Notes: generated from the letters alone by a model not told the origin. A DNA stretch of 64,000 nucleotides from CAKVON01 sp902475665 (GCA_036321795.1 JAWQCY010000003.1:1-64000), one strand, 5' to 3'. Shown: positions 42,234 through 51,996, numbered from the stretch's first letter. Numbers and translations: made by a program.

Positions 42234-43538
42234 CTATTCCTCCATCCTGACCATGCCGTCGAGCCCGGCAAGGTCCTCGAAGAAGGCGGGGTAGGACTTG
42301 CGGACGCACTCGGCGCCCCGAATCGCGACCGGGGAGGTCGCGCGGGAGGCGGCCACGGCCGACATCATCGCGATGCGGTGGTCGTTGGCGGCGTCGACCG
42401 TGCCGCCCGAAAGGGACTCGACGCCATCGATCACCAGGCCGTCGTTCGTTACCTGGACACGTCCGCCCATGGCGTTGATGGCGGCGGAGACCGTCTGGAG
42501 TCGGTCGGACTCCTTCAGGCGAAGCCTCTCGGCCCCGGTGATGGCGGTCGTGCCATGGGCGAGGGCGGCGACGGCGGCGATGGGCGGCACGAGGTCGGGG
42601 CAGTCGCTCACGTTGATCATGCAGCCCCTGAGGATGTCGGGGGAGACGGTGGCCGTGTCGCCCGAGCGCGAGACGCGGGCGCCAAGGCGTGCCAGCGCGC
42701 CCATGATGACGCGGTCGCCCTGCGAGCTGGAGAGGTTGAGACCCGTGACGCTGACGCCATTGCCCAGGGCTCCCGCGGCAAGCCAGAAGGCCGCGTTGGA
42801 CCAGTCGCCCTCGACCTTGACGCCGCCGGGGGACGAGTAGCCCGCGGACTCGACGGTGAGGCATGTTGCCTCGGCGTCCTTCTCGACAGTTTTTGTGACC
42901 CGGACGCCGACGCCGAACTGCGCGAGCGCGTCGATGGTCAGGTTGACGTAGGAGCGCGACTCGAACGGGTCGGTCACGACGATCTCGGTGCGGCCCCCGA
43001 GCAGCGGCGCGGCCATGAGCAGGCCGCTCACGTACTGCGAGGAGACATCGCCCGGCAGGATGAAGCGACCCGGGCGGATGGGGCCCCGCGCCCGCAGGGG
43101 GAAGTGGCCCTGCTCGGAGATATCGGCGCCAGCGGCAATGAGCTCCTCGTAGAGGGGGGAGAGCGGTCGCTCGGCGAGCCTGCCGTGGCCGGTGATGCGG
43201 ACCTCGTCGCCCAGGGCGCAGGCGACCGGCAGGATGAAGCGCAGCGTGGAGCCCGACTCCCCGCAGTCGAGAAGGGCGGGTGCGCCCGACCAACGGGGGT
43301 CTCGCGGGCCGCGGCGCACGGGACGCACGCGGAAGCCGCGCGCGGTGCGGGTGACGCCGGCCCCGAGCGCGCGAAGGCAGGCCGCCGTGGCCTCGATGTC
43401 CTGCGAGGTGGTGGCGCAGGCGACCTCGCAGGGCGTGTCGGACAGCGCCGCGCAGATGAGCTGGCGGTGCGCTACCGACTTGGACGCGATGGCGCGGATG
43501 GAGCCGCCGAGCGGCGACGGGGTGACGATTGCCTTCAA
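42234..43538 (-). CDS. aroA: 3-phosphoshikimate 1-carboxyvinyltransferase (EPSP synthase)
   Basis: The 434-residue enzyme joins PEP to shikimate 3-phosphate. Signs are the start PLGGSIRAIASKSVAHRQLI, LDCGESGSTLRFILPVA, GDVSSQYVSGLLMAAPLL, and the late LRLKESDRL and DHRIAMMSAVAA. The start is a TTG at 43538 (L read as Met, KAIVTP), with GAAAGGGA nine bases upstream. It is coupled to aroC at its 3' end and follows aroB by 26 bases. A VEKDAE stretch carries a motif copy (42876-42888). Confidence 0.93.
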   Translation of the reverse strand: MKAIVTPSPLGGSIRAIASKSVAHRQLICAALSDTPCEVACATTSQDIEATAACLRALGAGVTRTARGFRVRPVRRGPRDPRWSGAPALLDCGESGSTLRFILPVACALGDEVRITGHGRLAERPLSPLYEELIAAGADISEQGHFPLRARGPIRPGRFILPGDVSSQYVSGLLMAAPLLGGRTEIVVTDPFESRSYVNLTIDALAQFGVGVRVTKTVEKDAEATCLTVESAGYSSPGGVKVEGDWSNAAFWLAAGALGNGVSVTGLNLSSSQGDRVIMGALARLGARVSRSGDTATVSPDILRGCMINVSDCPDLVPPIAAVAALAHGTTAITGAERLRLKESDRLQTVSAAINAMGGRVQVTNDGLVIDGVESLSGGTVDAANDHRIAMMSAVAASRATSPVAIRGAECVRKSYPAFFEDLAGLDGMVRMEE

Positions 43539-43564
43539 GGTGCTGTTCCCTTTCGGTTGCCTGG

Positions 43565-44662
43565 TCAGCGGGCGTATGTGCCGCAGCCTGCGGAGATGAT
43601 CTTGCGGAGGGTGCCCCAGTCGACGTTTCTGACCTCGACCTCGCCGATGGCGCGGGGGACGACCACGTTCACGGTCTCGCCGTGGCGCTTCTTGTCGTGC
43701 GTGGCGTACTCGAAGATGACGTCGTGGTCGAGGTCGGTGTCGACGGGCAGGCCGTATGCCGCGACCGCGGCCTCGATGCGGGCGGGGACGGAGGCGTCGC
43801 ACCAGCCGAGCGCGTGCGACGCCCTCGCGATGCAGCACATGCCGCAGGCGACGCTCGAGCCGTGGCCCAGCGAGAAGTCGCTCGCGGCCTCGACGGCGTG
43901 GCCGAGGGTGTGGCCGAAGTTGAGCGTCTGGCGCACGCCGCGCTCGCACTCGTCGGCGTCGACCACGTCGCGCTTGATCCGGACGTTGCGGGCGATGACG
44001 CGCGCGAGGCTTGCGCGGTCGTAGCCCTCGCGGTTGATGGGGTCGCTCGCCAGCAGGTCGAACAGCTCGGGGTCGGCGATGACGCCGTGCTTGATGAGCT
44101 CGCCGCAGCTGTCGGTGAACAGGTCGCGCGAGATGGTGTCGAGGCAGTCGACGTCGGCGACGACGGCGTTGGGCTGGAAGAAGGCGCCGCACAGGTTTTT
44201 GCCGGCCTCGAGGTCGACGGCGGTCTTGCCGCCGACGGAGGAGTCGACCATGGCAAGAAGCGACGTGGGGACCTGTACCACGCGAATGCCGCGCAGGTAG
44301 AGGGCCGCGGCAAGGCCGGCCATGTCGCCGGTGACGCCACCACCGAGGGCGACCACGCAGTCGTCGCGGGACAGGCCGTCGGTGGCGAGGCCCTCGAGGA
44401 TGCCCGAGAGGGTGACGAGGCGCTTGTTCTTCTCGCCAGCCTCGAAGGTGCGCAGAGTGACCGTGTACCCGACGTCGCGAAGCGATCGCATGGCACGGTC
44501 AGCGTAGAGCGGGGCGACGTTGGAGTCGCTCACGACGCAGCAGCGGGTGCCTGCGCAGGACTCGCGCGTGACGCGGCCGACCTCGCCGAGGATGCCGCTG
44601 CCAACGAGCACGTCGTAGGAGCGGGAGGGGGTGGAGACGCGCACGGTCTCGACGACGCTCAT
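43565..44662 (-). CDS. aroB: 3-dehydroquinate synthase
   Basis: The 365-residue NAD+-dependent enzyme converts DAHP to 3-dehydroquinate. Signatures are EAGEKNKRLVTLSGI, VVALGGGVTGDMAGLAAALYLRG, QVPTSLLAMVDSSVGGKTAV, SCGELIKHGVI and the metal-binding LNFGHTLGHAVE. Its ATG overlaps the tyrA stop (ATGA), so the two are translationally coupled. It lies in the middle of the aromatic operon. Confidence 0.96.
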   Translation of the reverse strand: MSVVETVRVSTPSRSYDVLVGSGILGEVGRVTRESCAGTRCCVVSDSNVAPLYADRAMRSLRDVGYTVTLRTFEAGEKNKRLVTLSGILEGLATDGLSRDDCVVALGGGVTGDMAGLAAALYLRGIRVVQVPTSLLAMVDSSVGGKTAVDLEAGKNLCGAFFQPNAVVADVDCLDTISRDLFTDSCGELIKHGVIADPELFDLLASDPINREGYDRASLARVIARNVRIKRDVVDADECERGVRQTLNFGHTLGHAVEAASDFSLGHGSSVACGMCCIARASHALGWCDASVPARIEAAVAAYGLPVDTDLDHDVIFEYATHDKKRHGETVNVVVPRAIGEVEVRNVDWGTLRKIISAGCGTYAR

Positions 44663-45567
44663 CGGGCCTCGGCCTCCCTCTTGAGCCTGTCACCCTCGGC
44701 AAGAAGGGCCTCGAGGCGCTCGGCGTCGCGTGCGTCGAGGGCGTCCTTGTACGCCCGCAGGTTGTCGATGAGGGTCCCGACCTCGCGCGACAGGTGGTCG
44801 GCGTTGTCGAGGAACAGCTCGGTCCACATGGGCGCGTTCAGGCGTGCGACGCGCGTGAGGTCCTTGTACGAGCCCGCCGAGAAGCCCTTGTGCTCCTGCG
44901 CGGCCGGGCTCTTGACGTAGGCGTTGGACACGACGTGCGCGAGCTGGCTGGTGTATGCGATCTGGCGGTCGTGGAAGTCGGCCGTGGCAAGCGTGAACGA
45001 CCCGAAGCCGCAGGGCTCGAGCAGGCCCTTGAGCCTGTCGAGAAGATCGAGGCGCTTGATGTCCTCCATCTGGGGAGGGACGACGACCATGGGTGCCCTG
45101 TGGAACATGTTGGCGCGCGAGTGGCCGTAGCCGGAGTACTGGGTGCCCGCCATGGGATGGCAGCCGACGAAGGTCCAGTCGCGGCCCCTCGCGATCTCGA
45201 AGCAGCGCTCGCAGATGACGCGCTTGACGCCGACGGCGTCGATGACGATCGCGCCGCCCGAGATCTTGTCGGCCATGTCGGCGAGCCAGTCGATGCTGAC
45301 CTGGGGGTAGCCGGCCAGGATGATGAGCTCGCAGGTTGGGATGGTGCTGTCGTCGAGCTCGCCGTCGACGGTCTCGATCATGGCGAGCTCGAGCGTGGAG
45401 CGCGTGCGGTTCCATGCATAGACCTCGCGCCCGCCCTCGTGCATGGCCTTGGCAAACGAGCCTCCCATGAGGCCCAGGCCGACGATGCCGACCCGTCCGG
45501 GCACGAATGTGGGGCAGGGCTCCGGGTCGTATATGACCGCCGGCTCGAGGTCCTTCTCGTCAGCCAT
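44659..45567 (-). CDS. tyrA: Prephenate dehydrogenase
   Basis: The 302-residue NAD(P)+ enzyme oxidatively decarboxylates prephenate (or arogenate) toward tyrosine. It shows the dinucleotide site VGIVGLGLMGGSFAKAM, the YPQVSIDWLADM region and the substrate-site FVGCHPMAGTQYSG. No C-terminal ACT domain is present. ATG at 45567 lies one base from the aroF stop, so it is coupled to aroF. The short N-terminal ADEKD stretch coincides with a motif copy at 45550-45562. Confidence 0.92.
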   Translation of the reverse strand: MADEKDLEPAVIYDPEPCPTFVPGRVGIVGLGLMGGSFAKAMHEGGREVYAWNRTRSTLELAMIETVDGELDDSTIPTCELIILAGYPQVSIDWLADMADKISGGAIVIDAVGVKRVICERCFEIARGRDWTFVGCHPMAGTQYSGYGHSRANMFHRAPMVVVPPQMEDIKRLDLLDRLKGLLEPCGFGSFTLATADFHDRQIAYTSQLAHVVSNAYVKSPAAQEHKGFSAGSYKDLTRVARLNAPMWTELFLDNADHLSREVGTLIDNLRAYKDALDARDAERLEALLAEGDRLKREAEAR

Positions 45568-45568
45568 G

Positions 45569-46603
45569 CTATCGACCGCCCTCGACGTCGGGCTCGGGGC
45601 AGATGACGGAGCGGATGCCACGGACCTTACCCATCATGTCGTCGAACATGTCGGGCGTGAGCGCCTGGGCGCCGTCGGACCAGGCCCGGCTCGGGCAGTC
45701 GTGGACCTCGACCTCGAGGCCGTCGGCGCCGGCGGCCGTGGCGGCGAGCGCCATGGGGGCGACGTAGCGGGTGTAGCCGGTGGCGTGGCTCGGGTCGGCG
45801 ACCACGGGCAGGTGCGTAAGGTGGTGCAGCACGGCCACGGCGGACAGGTCGAATGTGTTGCGCGTGCGGGTCTCGTAGGTGCGGATGCCGCGCTCGCACA
45901 GGATGACGTTGGGGTTGCCTTCGCTCATCACGTACTCGGCGGCCATGAGCAGCTCGTCGATGGTGCCCGAGATGCCTCTCTTAAGAAGGACGGGGATGCC
46001 GGACTTGCCGACCTCCTTCAGCAGGGTGAAGTTCTGCGAGTTGCGGGCGCCGATCTGCAGGACGTCGATCTTGCGGTCGACGAACTTCTGGATGTCGCGC
46101 GCGTCCATGATCTCGGTGACGATGGGCATGTCCAGCTCGTCACGCGCGGCGCAGAGAAGGTCGAGGCCCTTCTCGCCCATCCCCTGGTACGAGTAGGGGC
46201 TGGTGCGGGGCTTGTAGGCGCCGCCGCGAAGCATCGTGGCACCCGACGCGCGCACGGCGCGTGCGATGGCGGCGAGGTTGTCGCCCTCGACCGAGCAGGG
46301 GCCGGCGATGACCTGGAAGTGGCCGCCGCCGATCAGGGCGCCATGGCCGCAGTCGACGACGGTGTCGGCGGGGTGGAACTTGCGGTTGGCCCTCTTGAAG
46401 GGCTCAGTCACGCGCTGGACGTGGTCGACGATGTCCATGCTCTCGATGAGGTAGGGGTCGATCTTGGTGGTGTCGCCGATGAGGCCGACGATGGTGACGT
46501 CTTGGCCCTTGGAGACGTCGGTCTTGAGGCCCTTGGCCTCGACCCAGTCGACGAACTGGTCGATCTGGCCGTCGGTGGCGCTGCTGTTGAGTGCAACAAT
46601 CAT
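45569..46603 (-). CDS. aroF: DAHP synthase, type I-beta with N-terminal ferredoxin-like domain
   Basis: The 344-residue enzyme joins PEP and erythrose 4-phosphate, the entry to the shikimate pathway. An N-terminal ferredoxin-like regulatory domain (about 1-70; VALNSSATDGQIDQFVDWVE) precedes the barrel with QVIAGPCSVEGD, LRGGAYKPRTSPYSYQG, ILCERGIRTYETRTRNTFD and DPSHATGYTRYVAPMALAA. The N-domain usually gives tyrosine or phenylalanine feedback in this group. It starts the aromatic operon. The start ATG 46603 is supported by the family start MIVALN. Confidence 0.95.
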   Translation of the reverse strand: MIVALNSSATDGQIDQFVDWVEAKGLKTDVSKGQDVTIVGLIGDTTKIDPYLIESMDIVDHVQRVTEPFKRANRKFHPADTVVDCGHGALIGGGHFQVIAGPCSVEGDNLAAIARAVRASGATMLRGGAYKPRTSPYSYQGMGEKGLDLLCAARDELDMPIVTEIMDARDIQKFVDRKIDVLQIGARNSQNFTLLKEVGKSGIPVLLKRGISGTIDELLMAAEYVMSEGNPNVILCERGIRTYETRTRNTFDLSAVAVLHHLTHLPVVADPSHATGYTRYVAPMALAATAAGADGLEVEVHDCPSRAWSDGAQALTPDMFDDMMGKVRGIRSVICPEPDVEGGR

Positions 46604-46720
46604 GTGATTCGTGTCCGTTTCCGAGTCGCGTCCTGCACGTATATGCCTATGCAAGTCGGATAATCCTACTACATCGCGGTTGTTTTTCCGGATGCATGCA
46701 ACGAAACGAAACGCATGGGC

Positions 46721-46726
46721 TATAAT
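46721..46726 (+). promoter_or_regulatory. -10 element of the tRNA-Arg promoter
   Basis: TATAAT lies 10 bases upstream of the mature tRNA, within GGGCTATAAT. No strong -35 hexamer is visible at 17 bases, so it may be weak or extended -10 type. The same 133-base gap must hold the aroF promoter. Confidence 0.55.
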
Positions 46727-46736
46727 CGACGCGATT

Positions 46737-46813
46737 GCCCTCATAGCTCAGTGGATCAGAGCGTTCGCCTCCGGAGCGAAAGGCCGCGGGTTCGAATCCC
46801 TCTGAGGGCACCA
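46737..46813 (+). tRNA. tRNA-Arg (anticodon CCG), CCA encoded
   Basis: The cloverleaf is clear: acceptor GCCCTCA with TGAGGGC, a D-stem GCTC/GAGC, anticodon stem TTCGC/GCGAA with loop CTCCGGA (anticodon CCG, reads CGG), and T-loop TTCGAAT. The T-stem has one C-T mismatch. CCA is encoded. A GC-rich terminator follows. Confidence 0.95.
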
Positions 46814-46823
46814 GGACCTTGAC

Positions 46824-46849
46824 GGGCCCCCGCCGTCGTGCGGGGGCCC
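46824..46849 (+). terminator. Terminator of tRNA-Arg
   Basis: GGGCCCCCGC and GCGGGGGCCC form a perfect 10-bp stem around a 6-base loop, followed by TCTTCTAT. Confidence 0.9.
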
Positions 46850-46895
46850 TCTTCTATATCGCGGTCGCCGGGACCCGAGCGGGGAGGACCCTCCC

Positions 46896-49334
46896 ATGCC
46901 TTACGCCACGAACGACGATGCCGAGAAGAACGGCGGGGCCGAAGCCGCCCCGCGCGGCCTGACCGACCGCGAGGTCGCCGAGAGGCTTGCCGACGGCCGC
47001 GCCAACGTCAACACCGACGTGCGCACCAAGAGCGTGCCCACCATCGTGCGCGAGCACGTCCTCACACTGTTCAACGGTGTCAACCTCTTCCTCGCGCTGG
47101 TGGTCGCCTCCACGGGCCAGTACCGAAACCTGCTGTTCATGCTGGTCGTCCTGGCCAACCTGGTCATCGGCGTGTTCCAGGAGGTTCGCTCCAAGCTGAC
47201 CATCGACAGGCTCTCGATCCTGGCGGAACGACCTGTGAGGGTCGTGCGCGCCTCGGGTGAGGCCGAGGTCGCGGCGAGCGAGCTTGTGCTCGACGACCTC
47301 GTGCGCCTCTCACACGGCGACCAGGTGCCCGCCGACTCCGTCATCCTGACGGGCGACGTGCTGATGGACGAGAGCCTGCTCACGGGGGAGAGCCGCCTGG
47401 TCAGAAAGGTGGCGGGCGACGAGTTGCTCAGCGGCAGCTTCGTGTCCAGCGGCAGCCTGCTCGCCCGCGTCACGCGCGTCGGCGCCGACGGCTTCGCCGC
47501 CAAGATCAACGCCGAAGCAAAGTACGTCAAGCCAGTCCGCTCCGAGATCCTCGAGACACTCCGCATGATCATCCGCCTGGGCACGAGCGTGCTTCTGCCC
47601 CTGGGCGGCGCGCTGTTCGCCAGGACGCTTCTCGACGGCGCGACGCCCCAGGGCGCGGCGCTCACCACGGTCGCGGCAGTCGTCGGCATGATCCCGCAGG
47701 GGCTCGTCCTTCTCACCAGCACGGTGCTTGCCATCGCCACTACCAGGCTCGCCCGCTCCAGCGTCCTCGTGCAGCAGCTCTACTGCATCGAGACGCTGGC
47801 TCGCGTCGACGTCTTGTGCCTGGACAAGACCGGCACCATCACCACGGGTGCCATGGAGGTCAGCTCGCTTCTTCCCGAGATGCCAAACGTCGAGGACGAC
47901 CTGCTGCGCGTTCTGGGTCTTGTGGCCCGGGCCAACGAGGCCGACGCCAACAACACCTCCCGCGCCATCGCGGCCCGTGTCCCCGCCGAGCTGTTGGCTG
48001 GCGAGAAGATTGTTCGGGTCGTGCCCTTCTCGTCCGCGCGCAAGTACTCGGGGTGCGTCCTGGCCGATGGAACGTGCCTCGTCATGGGCGCGTCGCAGTT
48101 CGTGCTCGGCGACGCCTTCGCCGCGCACGAGGCGGCAGTGCGCTCGTTCGACTCGCTCGAGCGCGTGCTCGTGGCCTGTGAGGTCGACGGCTTCGACGAC
48201 GGCGGCGCCATCGTGGGTGCCCCGCGCGTCGTCGGCTTCGTTGGCATCCGCGACCAGGTCCGCGATACCGCCGCCCGGACGGTCGCCTACTTCGTCGAGC
48301 AGGGTGTCACCCTCAACGTCATCTCGGGCGACGACCCCGCCACCGTCTCGGCCATCGCCGCGAGCGTCGGCGTCCCCGGGGCCGAGCGCTGGGTCGACGC
48401 CACGACCCTGGACACCCCCGAGAAGCTCGTCCGCGCCGCCGCCGACTGCCATGTGTTCGGACGCGTGACCCCCCAGCAGAAGCGCGAGCTCGTCCGCATC
48501 CTGCAGGAGGCCGGACACACCGTCGCCATGACGGGTGACGGCGTCAACGACGTGCTAGCCCTCAAGCGCGCCGACTGCTCGGTCGCCATGGCGTCCGGCT
48601 CGGACGCCGCGCGCAACGTCGCCGAGGTGGTCCTCGTCGACAACGACTTCGCCCACATGCCCGAGGTCGTCGCCGAGGGTCGTCGCTCCATCAACAACCT
48701 GCAGCGTTCGGCGTCGCTGTTCCTCGTCAAGACGGTCTTCTCGGCGGCACTGGCCTTCGTGTGCGTGTTCTTCCCGCCCTACCCGTTCCTGCCAGTGCAG
48801 ATGGCGCTCGTCTCCGCCGGCATCATCGGAATCCCGTCGTTCGTCCTGGCGCTCGAACCCAACCACGACCGCGTCCGTGGCCGCTTCCTCGCCAACGTGC
48901 TGTCGCGCTCGATGCCCGCCTCCATCGCCATCCTGGGGTGCCTCGCCCTGACCCTTCTGGTCGGACGCCATTTCGTGGGCTGGGACTTCCGCCAAATATC
49001 GACGGTGTGCACCATGCTTGCGGCGGTGGTGGGCATCGCCCTCATCGTCCGCATCTCGGTGCCCCTCTCGGCGCTGCGAAAGCTGCTCCTTTGCTTCGTG
49101 ATTGCATTCATGGCGTCGGGCTTCACGTGGGCGGGCCCGTTCTTCTCGATGGCCACGCCGAGCGTTTCAATGCTGTTGCATTTCGTGCTTGTCGCCTGCC
49201 TGGGCGTCTTTGCGTTTAATCATTTGTCTACCGCGTTCGCCGCCGACCTCGAGTCGAGCGACGGAGCGTTCTCGCGTCTGGTCGACCGCATCGAGGAGAG
49301 GGAACATGAGAGAAACCACGCCCGAGTTCGTTGA
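46896..49334 (+). CDS. P-type cation ATPase (CtpE-like)
   Basis: The 812-residue pump has SLLTGESRLVRK, the phosphorylation motif CLDKTGTITTG (Asp310), nucleotide-domain blocks and TGDGVNDVLALKRADCSVAM. The M4 motif is GMIPQGLVLLTSTVLAIA, with Gln in the usual PEGL position, as in the CtpE-like group of actinobacteria, suggested to handle Ca2+ or similar ions. About eight to ten membrane helices are present. GGGGAGG precedes the ATG. Its end overlaps the aconitase gene by 29 bases. The ion is not decidable from sequence. Confidence 0.88.
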   Translation: MPYATNDDAEKNGGAEAAPRGLTDREVAERLADGRANVNTDVRTKSVPTIVREHVLTLFNGVNLFLALVVASTGQYRNLLFMLVVLANLVIGVFQEVRSKLTIDRLSILAERPVRVVRASGEAEVAASELVLDDLVRLSHGDQVPADSVILTGDVLMDESLLTGESRLVRKVAGDELLSGSFVSSGSLLARVTRVGADGFAAKINAEAKYVKPVRSEILETLRMIIRLGTSVLLPLGGALFARTLLDGATPQGAALTTVAAVVGMIPQGLVLLTSTVLAIATTRLARSSVLVQQLYCIETLARVDVLCLDKTGTITTGAMEVSSLLPEMPNVEDDLLRVLGLVARANEADANNTSRAIAARVPAELLAGEKIVRVVPFSSARKYSGCVLADGTCLVMGASQFVLGDAFAAHEAAVRSFDSLERVLVACEVDGFDDGGAIVGAPRVVGFVGIRDQVRDTAARTVAYFVEQGVTLNVISGDDPATVSAIAASVGVPGAERWVDATTLDTPEKLVRAAADCHVFGRVTPQQKRELVRILQEAGHTVAMTGDGVNDVLALKRADCSVAMASGSDAARNVAEVVLVDNDFAHMPEVVAEGRRSINNLQRSASLFLVKTVFSAALAFVCVFFPPYPFLPVQMALVSAGIIGIPSFVLALEPNHDRVRGRFLANVLSRSMPASIAILGCLALTLLVGRHFVGWDFRQISTVCTMLAAVVGIALIVRISVPLSALRKLLLCFVIAFMASGFTWAGPFFSMATPSVSMLLHFVLVACLGVFAFNHLSTAFAADLESSDGAFSRLVDRIEEREHERNHARVR

Positions 49335-51996
49335 CGCCGTCCGCGCCGCCCGCGTGCCCGTCGCCGTCGAGGCAGGCGGCATCACGCGCCTCGTCACGGA
49401 CGTCTCCGGGATCCCCGGGGCCGAGCGCATCCCGCGCGCCCTCGTGGTCCTGCTGGAGAACGTCGTGCGACGCGCCCGCAACGACGAGGAGGCCGTCGCC
49501 TACGCCTCCGAGGTCATCTCCGCGGGCCTCGCTGGCGAGAAGGGCGGCGAGGTCGAGTTCATGCCCGCGCGCGTCCTGTTCCAGGACTTCACCGGCGTTC
49601 CCGTCTTCGTCGACTTCGCCGCCATGCGCGACGCGATGGTCGCCCATGGCGGAGACCCCGCCCGCGTCAACCCGCACATCCCCTGCACGCTCGTGATCGA
49701 CCACTCGGTTGCCGCCGACTGCGTGGGCAGCGAGTCCGCCGCCTGCGAGAACCGTCGCATCGAGGCCGAGCGCAACCGCGAGCGCTTCGCCTTCCTCAAG
49801 TGGGCGAGCCGCTCGTTCGACAACGTTCGCATCGTGCCGCCCGGCGGCGGCATCTGCCACCAGCTCAACGTCGAGCGTTTCTGTGACGTCTCGACTGTCG
49901 ATGCCCTTGCGAAGAAGCCGGCTGACTTCGAGACCGCCTGCTTCGACACGCTCGTCGGCACCGACTCCCACACGACGACGGCCAACGGCCTTGGCGTGCT
50001 CGGCTGGGGCGTCGGTGGCATCGAGGCCGAGGCGGCTGCCCTGGGCCAGCCCATCACCATGCTCGTTCCGCAGGTCATTGGCCTGTGCCTGACCGGCGAG
50101 CTGCCTTGCGATGCCTCCGGCATGGATGTCGCCCTGACGGTCGCGCAGCTGCTGCGTGCCGAGGGCGTCGTCGGTTGCTTTGTCGAGGCCTTTGGCCCCG
50201 GCGTGGCGACCCTGTCGGCCACCCAGCGCTCCTGCGTCGCCAACATGACACCCGAGTATGGTTCGACCTGCACTCTGTTCCCGGCAGATGACGTCGCGCT
50301 CGACTACCTGTCCCTGGTTGGTCGCGACCCGTCCGAGGTCGCGTTCACCCGCGAGTTCCTTCGCGTCCAGGGCATTTCGGGCGACGCCGAGCGAACCTAC
50401 GCCAAGGTCCTGGACCTCGACCTGTCGGACGTGCGCCCCTGCCTTGCCGGCCCTTCTCGCCCGCACGACCGCCTGGAGCCCGCCGGCCTGCGCGAGCGCT
50501 TCCGTGCCTCCGCGGCCGCCCACGGCAACGGCGACCTCACCAAGGTCGCCGAGGTCGTCTGTGCGGACGGCTCGACCCACGAGCTCGGCCACGGCACCAT
50601 CGCCATCGCGGCCGTCACCAGTTGCACGACCGCGACCGACCCGGCCATGATGGTCGCCGCCGGCCTTCTGGCTAAGGCGGCATCCGAGCGAGGCCTTGCT
50701 CCCAAGCCCTGGGTCAAGCGCGTGCTCGCCCCGGGCAGCCACGCCACCGAGCTGCTCCTCGAGCGCGCGGGTCTTCTCGACAGCCTTCGCGACGTCGGGT
50801 TCTACACCTGTGGCTTCGGCTGCATGAGCTGCATCGGCAACTCCGGCCCGATTTTGGACTGCCTCAAGCCGTACGTCGCCGACCTCGAGCTGACCAGCGT
50901 TCTTTCCGGCAACCGTAACTTCGAGGGGCGCATCAGCCCCGACGTCGCGCAGAACTACCTCTGCCAGCCCGCCCTCGTCGTCGCCTACTCGCTTGTGGGC
51001 ACCATGGACGTCGACCTCTCGAGCGAGCCCGTGGGCATCGGCCGCGATGGCCGTCCCGTCATGCTCGACGAGATCATGCCCAGCCGTGACCAGATCGATG
51101 CCGTGTTGTCTTCCGTCCTCGATCCCGAGCTGTTCGAGAAGGGCAGCGAGGGCCTGTTCGACGGCGATGCCGAGTGGGCCGCCATCGACGCCGGCGAGTC
51201 CGCCACCTTCGACTGGGATCCCGACTCGACCTACGTCCGTCGTCCGCCCTACTTCGAGATCGCCGAGCGCGCCGACACCCTCGAGGTCTCGGGTGCCCGC
51301 GCCATCGTCCGTCTCGGCGACTTCGTCACGACCGACCACATCTCGCCCGCAGGCGCCATCGCCGACGACTCCCCCGCGGCGCGCTACCTTCTGGAGAGGG
51401 GCGTTCGCAAGGCTGACTTCAACACCTATGGCAGCCGTCGCGGCAACCACGAGGTCATGGCCCGCGGCACCTTTGCCAACGTCCGCCTGGACAACGCCCT
51501 GGCCTCGGGTCGTCTTGGCGGTTGGACCCGAGACCTTCTGGACGGCCAGGTCAAGAGCATCTTCGACGCATCCGAGCACTATGCCCAGCAGGACATCCCC
51601 CTGGTGGTGGTTGCGGGCAAGATGTATGGAAGCGGCTCCTCGCGCGACTGGGCGGGCAAGGGTCCGCTGCTGCTGGGCGTGCGTGCCGTCATCGCGGAGA
51701 GCCTCGAGCGCATCCACCGCTCCAACCTCATCGGCATGGGCATCCTGCCCCTGGAGTTTTGCGGCGGTCAGACCGCCGAGATCCTGGGCCTCGACGGGAC
51801 CGAGACCTACGACATCGAGCCGGTCGACCTTTCCGCCGGGCTCCCTGCGAGCCGTACCTGCGCCGTGCGTGCGACCCGTGCCGATGGCACGGTCGTGAAC
51901 TTCGAGTGCACAGTTCGTGTTGACACCCCAACCGAGGGCGCTTACCTCAGCCGTGGGGGCATACTCCCTTATGTCCTGGAGCAGCTCGAGGTCTAG
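49306..51996 (+). CDS. acnA: Aconitate hydratase
   Basis: The 896-residue enzyme interconverts citrate and isocitrate using a 4Fe-4S cluster. Cluster and substrate blocks are visible: TDSHTTTANGLGVLGWGVGGIEAEA, TSCTTATDPAMM, CGFGCMSCIGNSGPI, and the swivelling-domain YGSGSSRDWAGKGP. Start 49306 has GGAGAGGG upstream and lies within the end of the ATPase gene, implying coupled translation. Few other TCA cycle genes are in the window, so it may serve glutamate synthesis rather than a full cycle. Confidence 0.95.
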   Translation: MRETTPEFVDAVRAARVPVAVEAGGITRLVTDVSGIPGAERIPRALVVLLENVVRRARNDEEAVAYASEVISAGLAGEKGGEVEFMPARVLFQDFTGVPVFVDFAAMRDAMVAHGGDPARVNPHIPCTLVIDHSVAADCVGSESAACENRRIEAERNRERFAFLKWASRSFDNVRIVPPGGGICHQLNVERFCDVSTVDALAKKPADFETACFDTLVGTDSHTTTANGLGVLGWGVGGIEAEAAALGQPITMLVPQVIGLCLTGELPCDASGMDVALTVAQLLRAEGVVGCFVEAFGPGVATLSATQRSCVANMTPEYGSTCTLFPADDVALDYLSLVGRDPSEVAFTREFLRVQGISGDAERTYAKVLDLDLSDVRPCLAGPSRPHDRLEPAGLRERFRASAAAHGNGDLTKVAEVVCADGSTHELGHGTIAIAAVTSCTTATDPAMMVAAGLLAKAASERGLAPKPWVKRVLAPGSHATELLLERAGLLDSLRDVGFYTCGFGCMSCIGNSGPILDCLKPYVADLELTSVLSGNRNFEGRISPDVAQNYLCQPALVVAYSLVGTMDVDLSSEPVGIGRDGRPVMLDEIMPSRDQIDAVLSSVLDPELFEKGSEGLFDGDAEWAAIDAGESATFDWDPDSTYVRRPPYFEIAERADTLEVSGARAIVRLGDFVTTDHISPAGAIADDSPAARYLLERGVRKADFNTYGSRRGNHEVMARGTFANVRLDNALASGRLGGWTRDLLDGQVKSIFDASEHYAQQDIPLVVVAGKMYGSGSSRDWAGKGPLLLGVRAVIAESLERIHRSNLIGMGILPLEFCGGQTAEILGLDGTETYDIEPVDLSAGLPASRTCAVRATRADGTVVNFECTVRVDTPTEGAYLSRGGILPYVLEQLEV

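Noticed and set aside
42234..44192. A single long frame joining aroA with sequence inside aroB
   Set aside because: aroB is on the same strand in another frame with clear motifs; aroA has its own TTG start with ribosome site at 43538.
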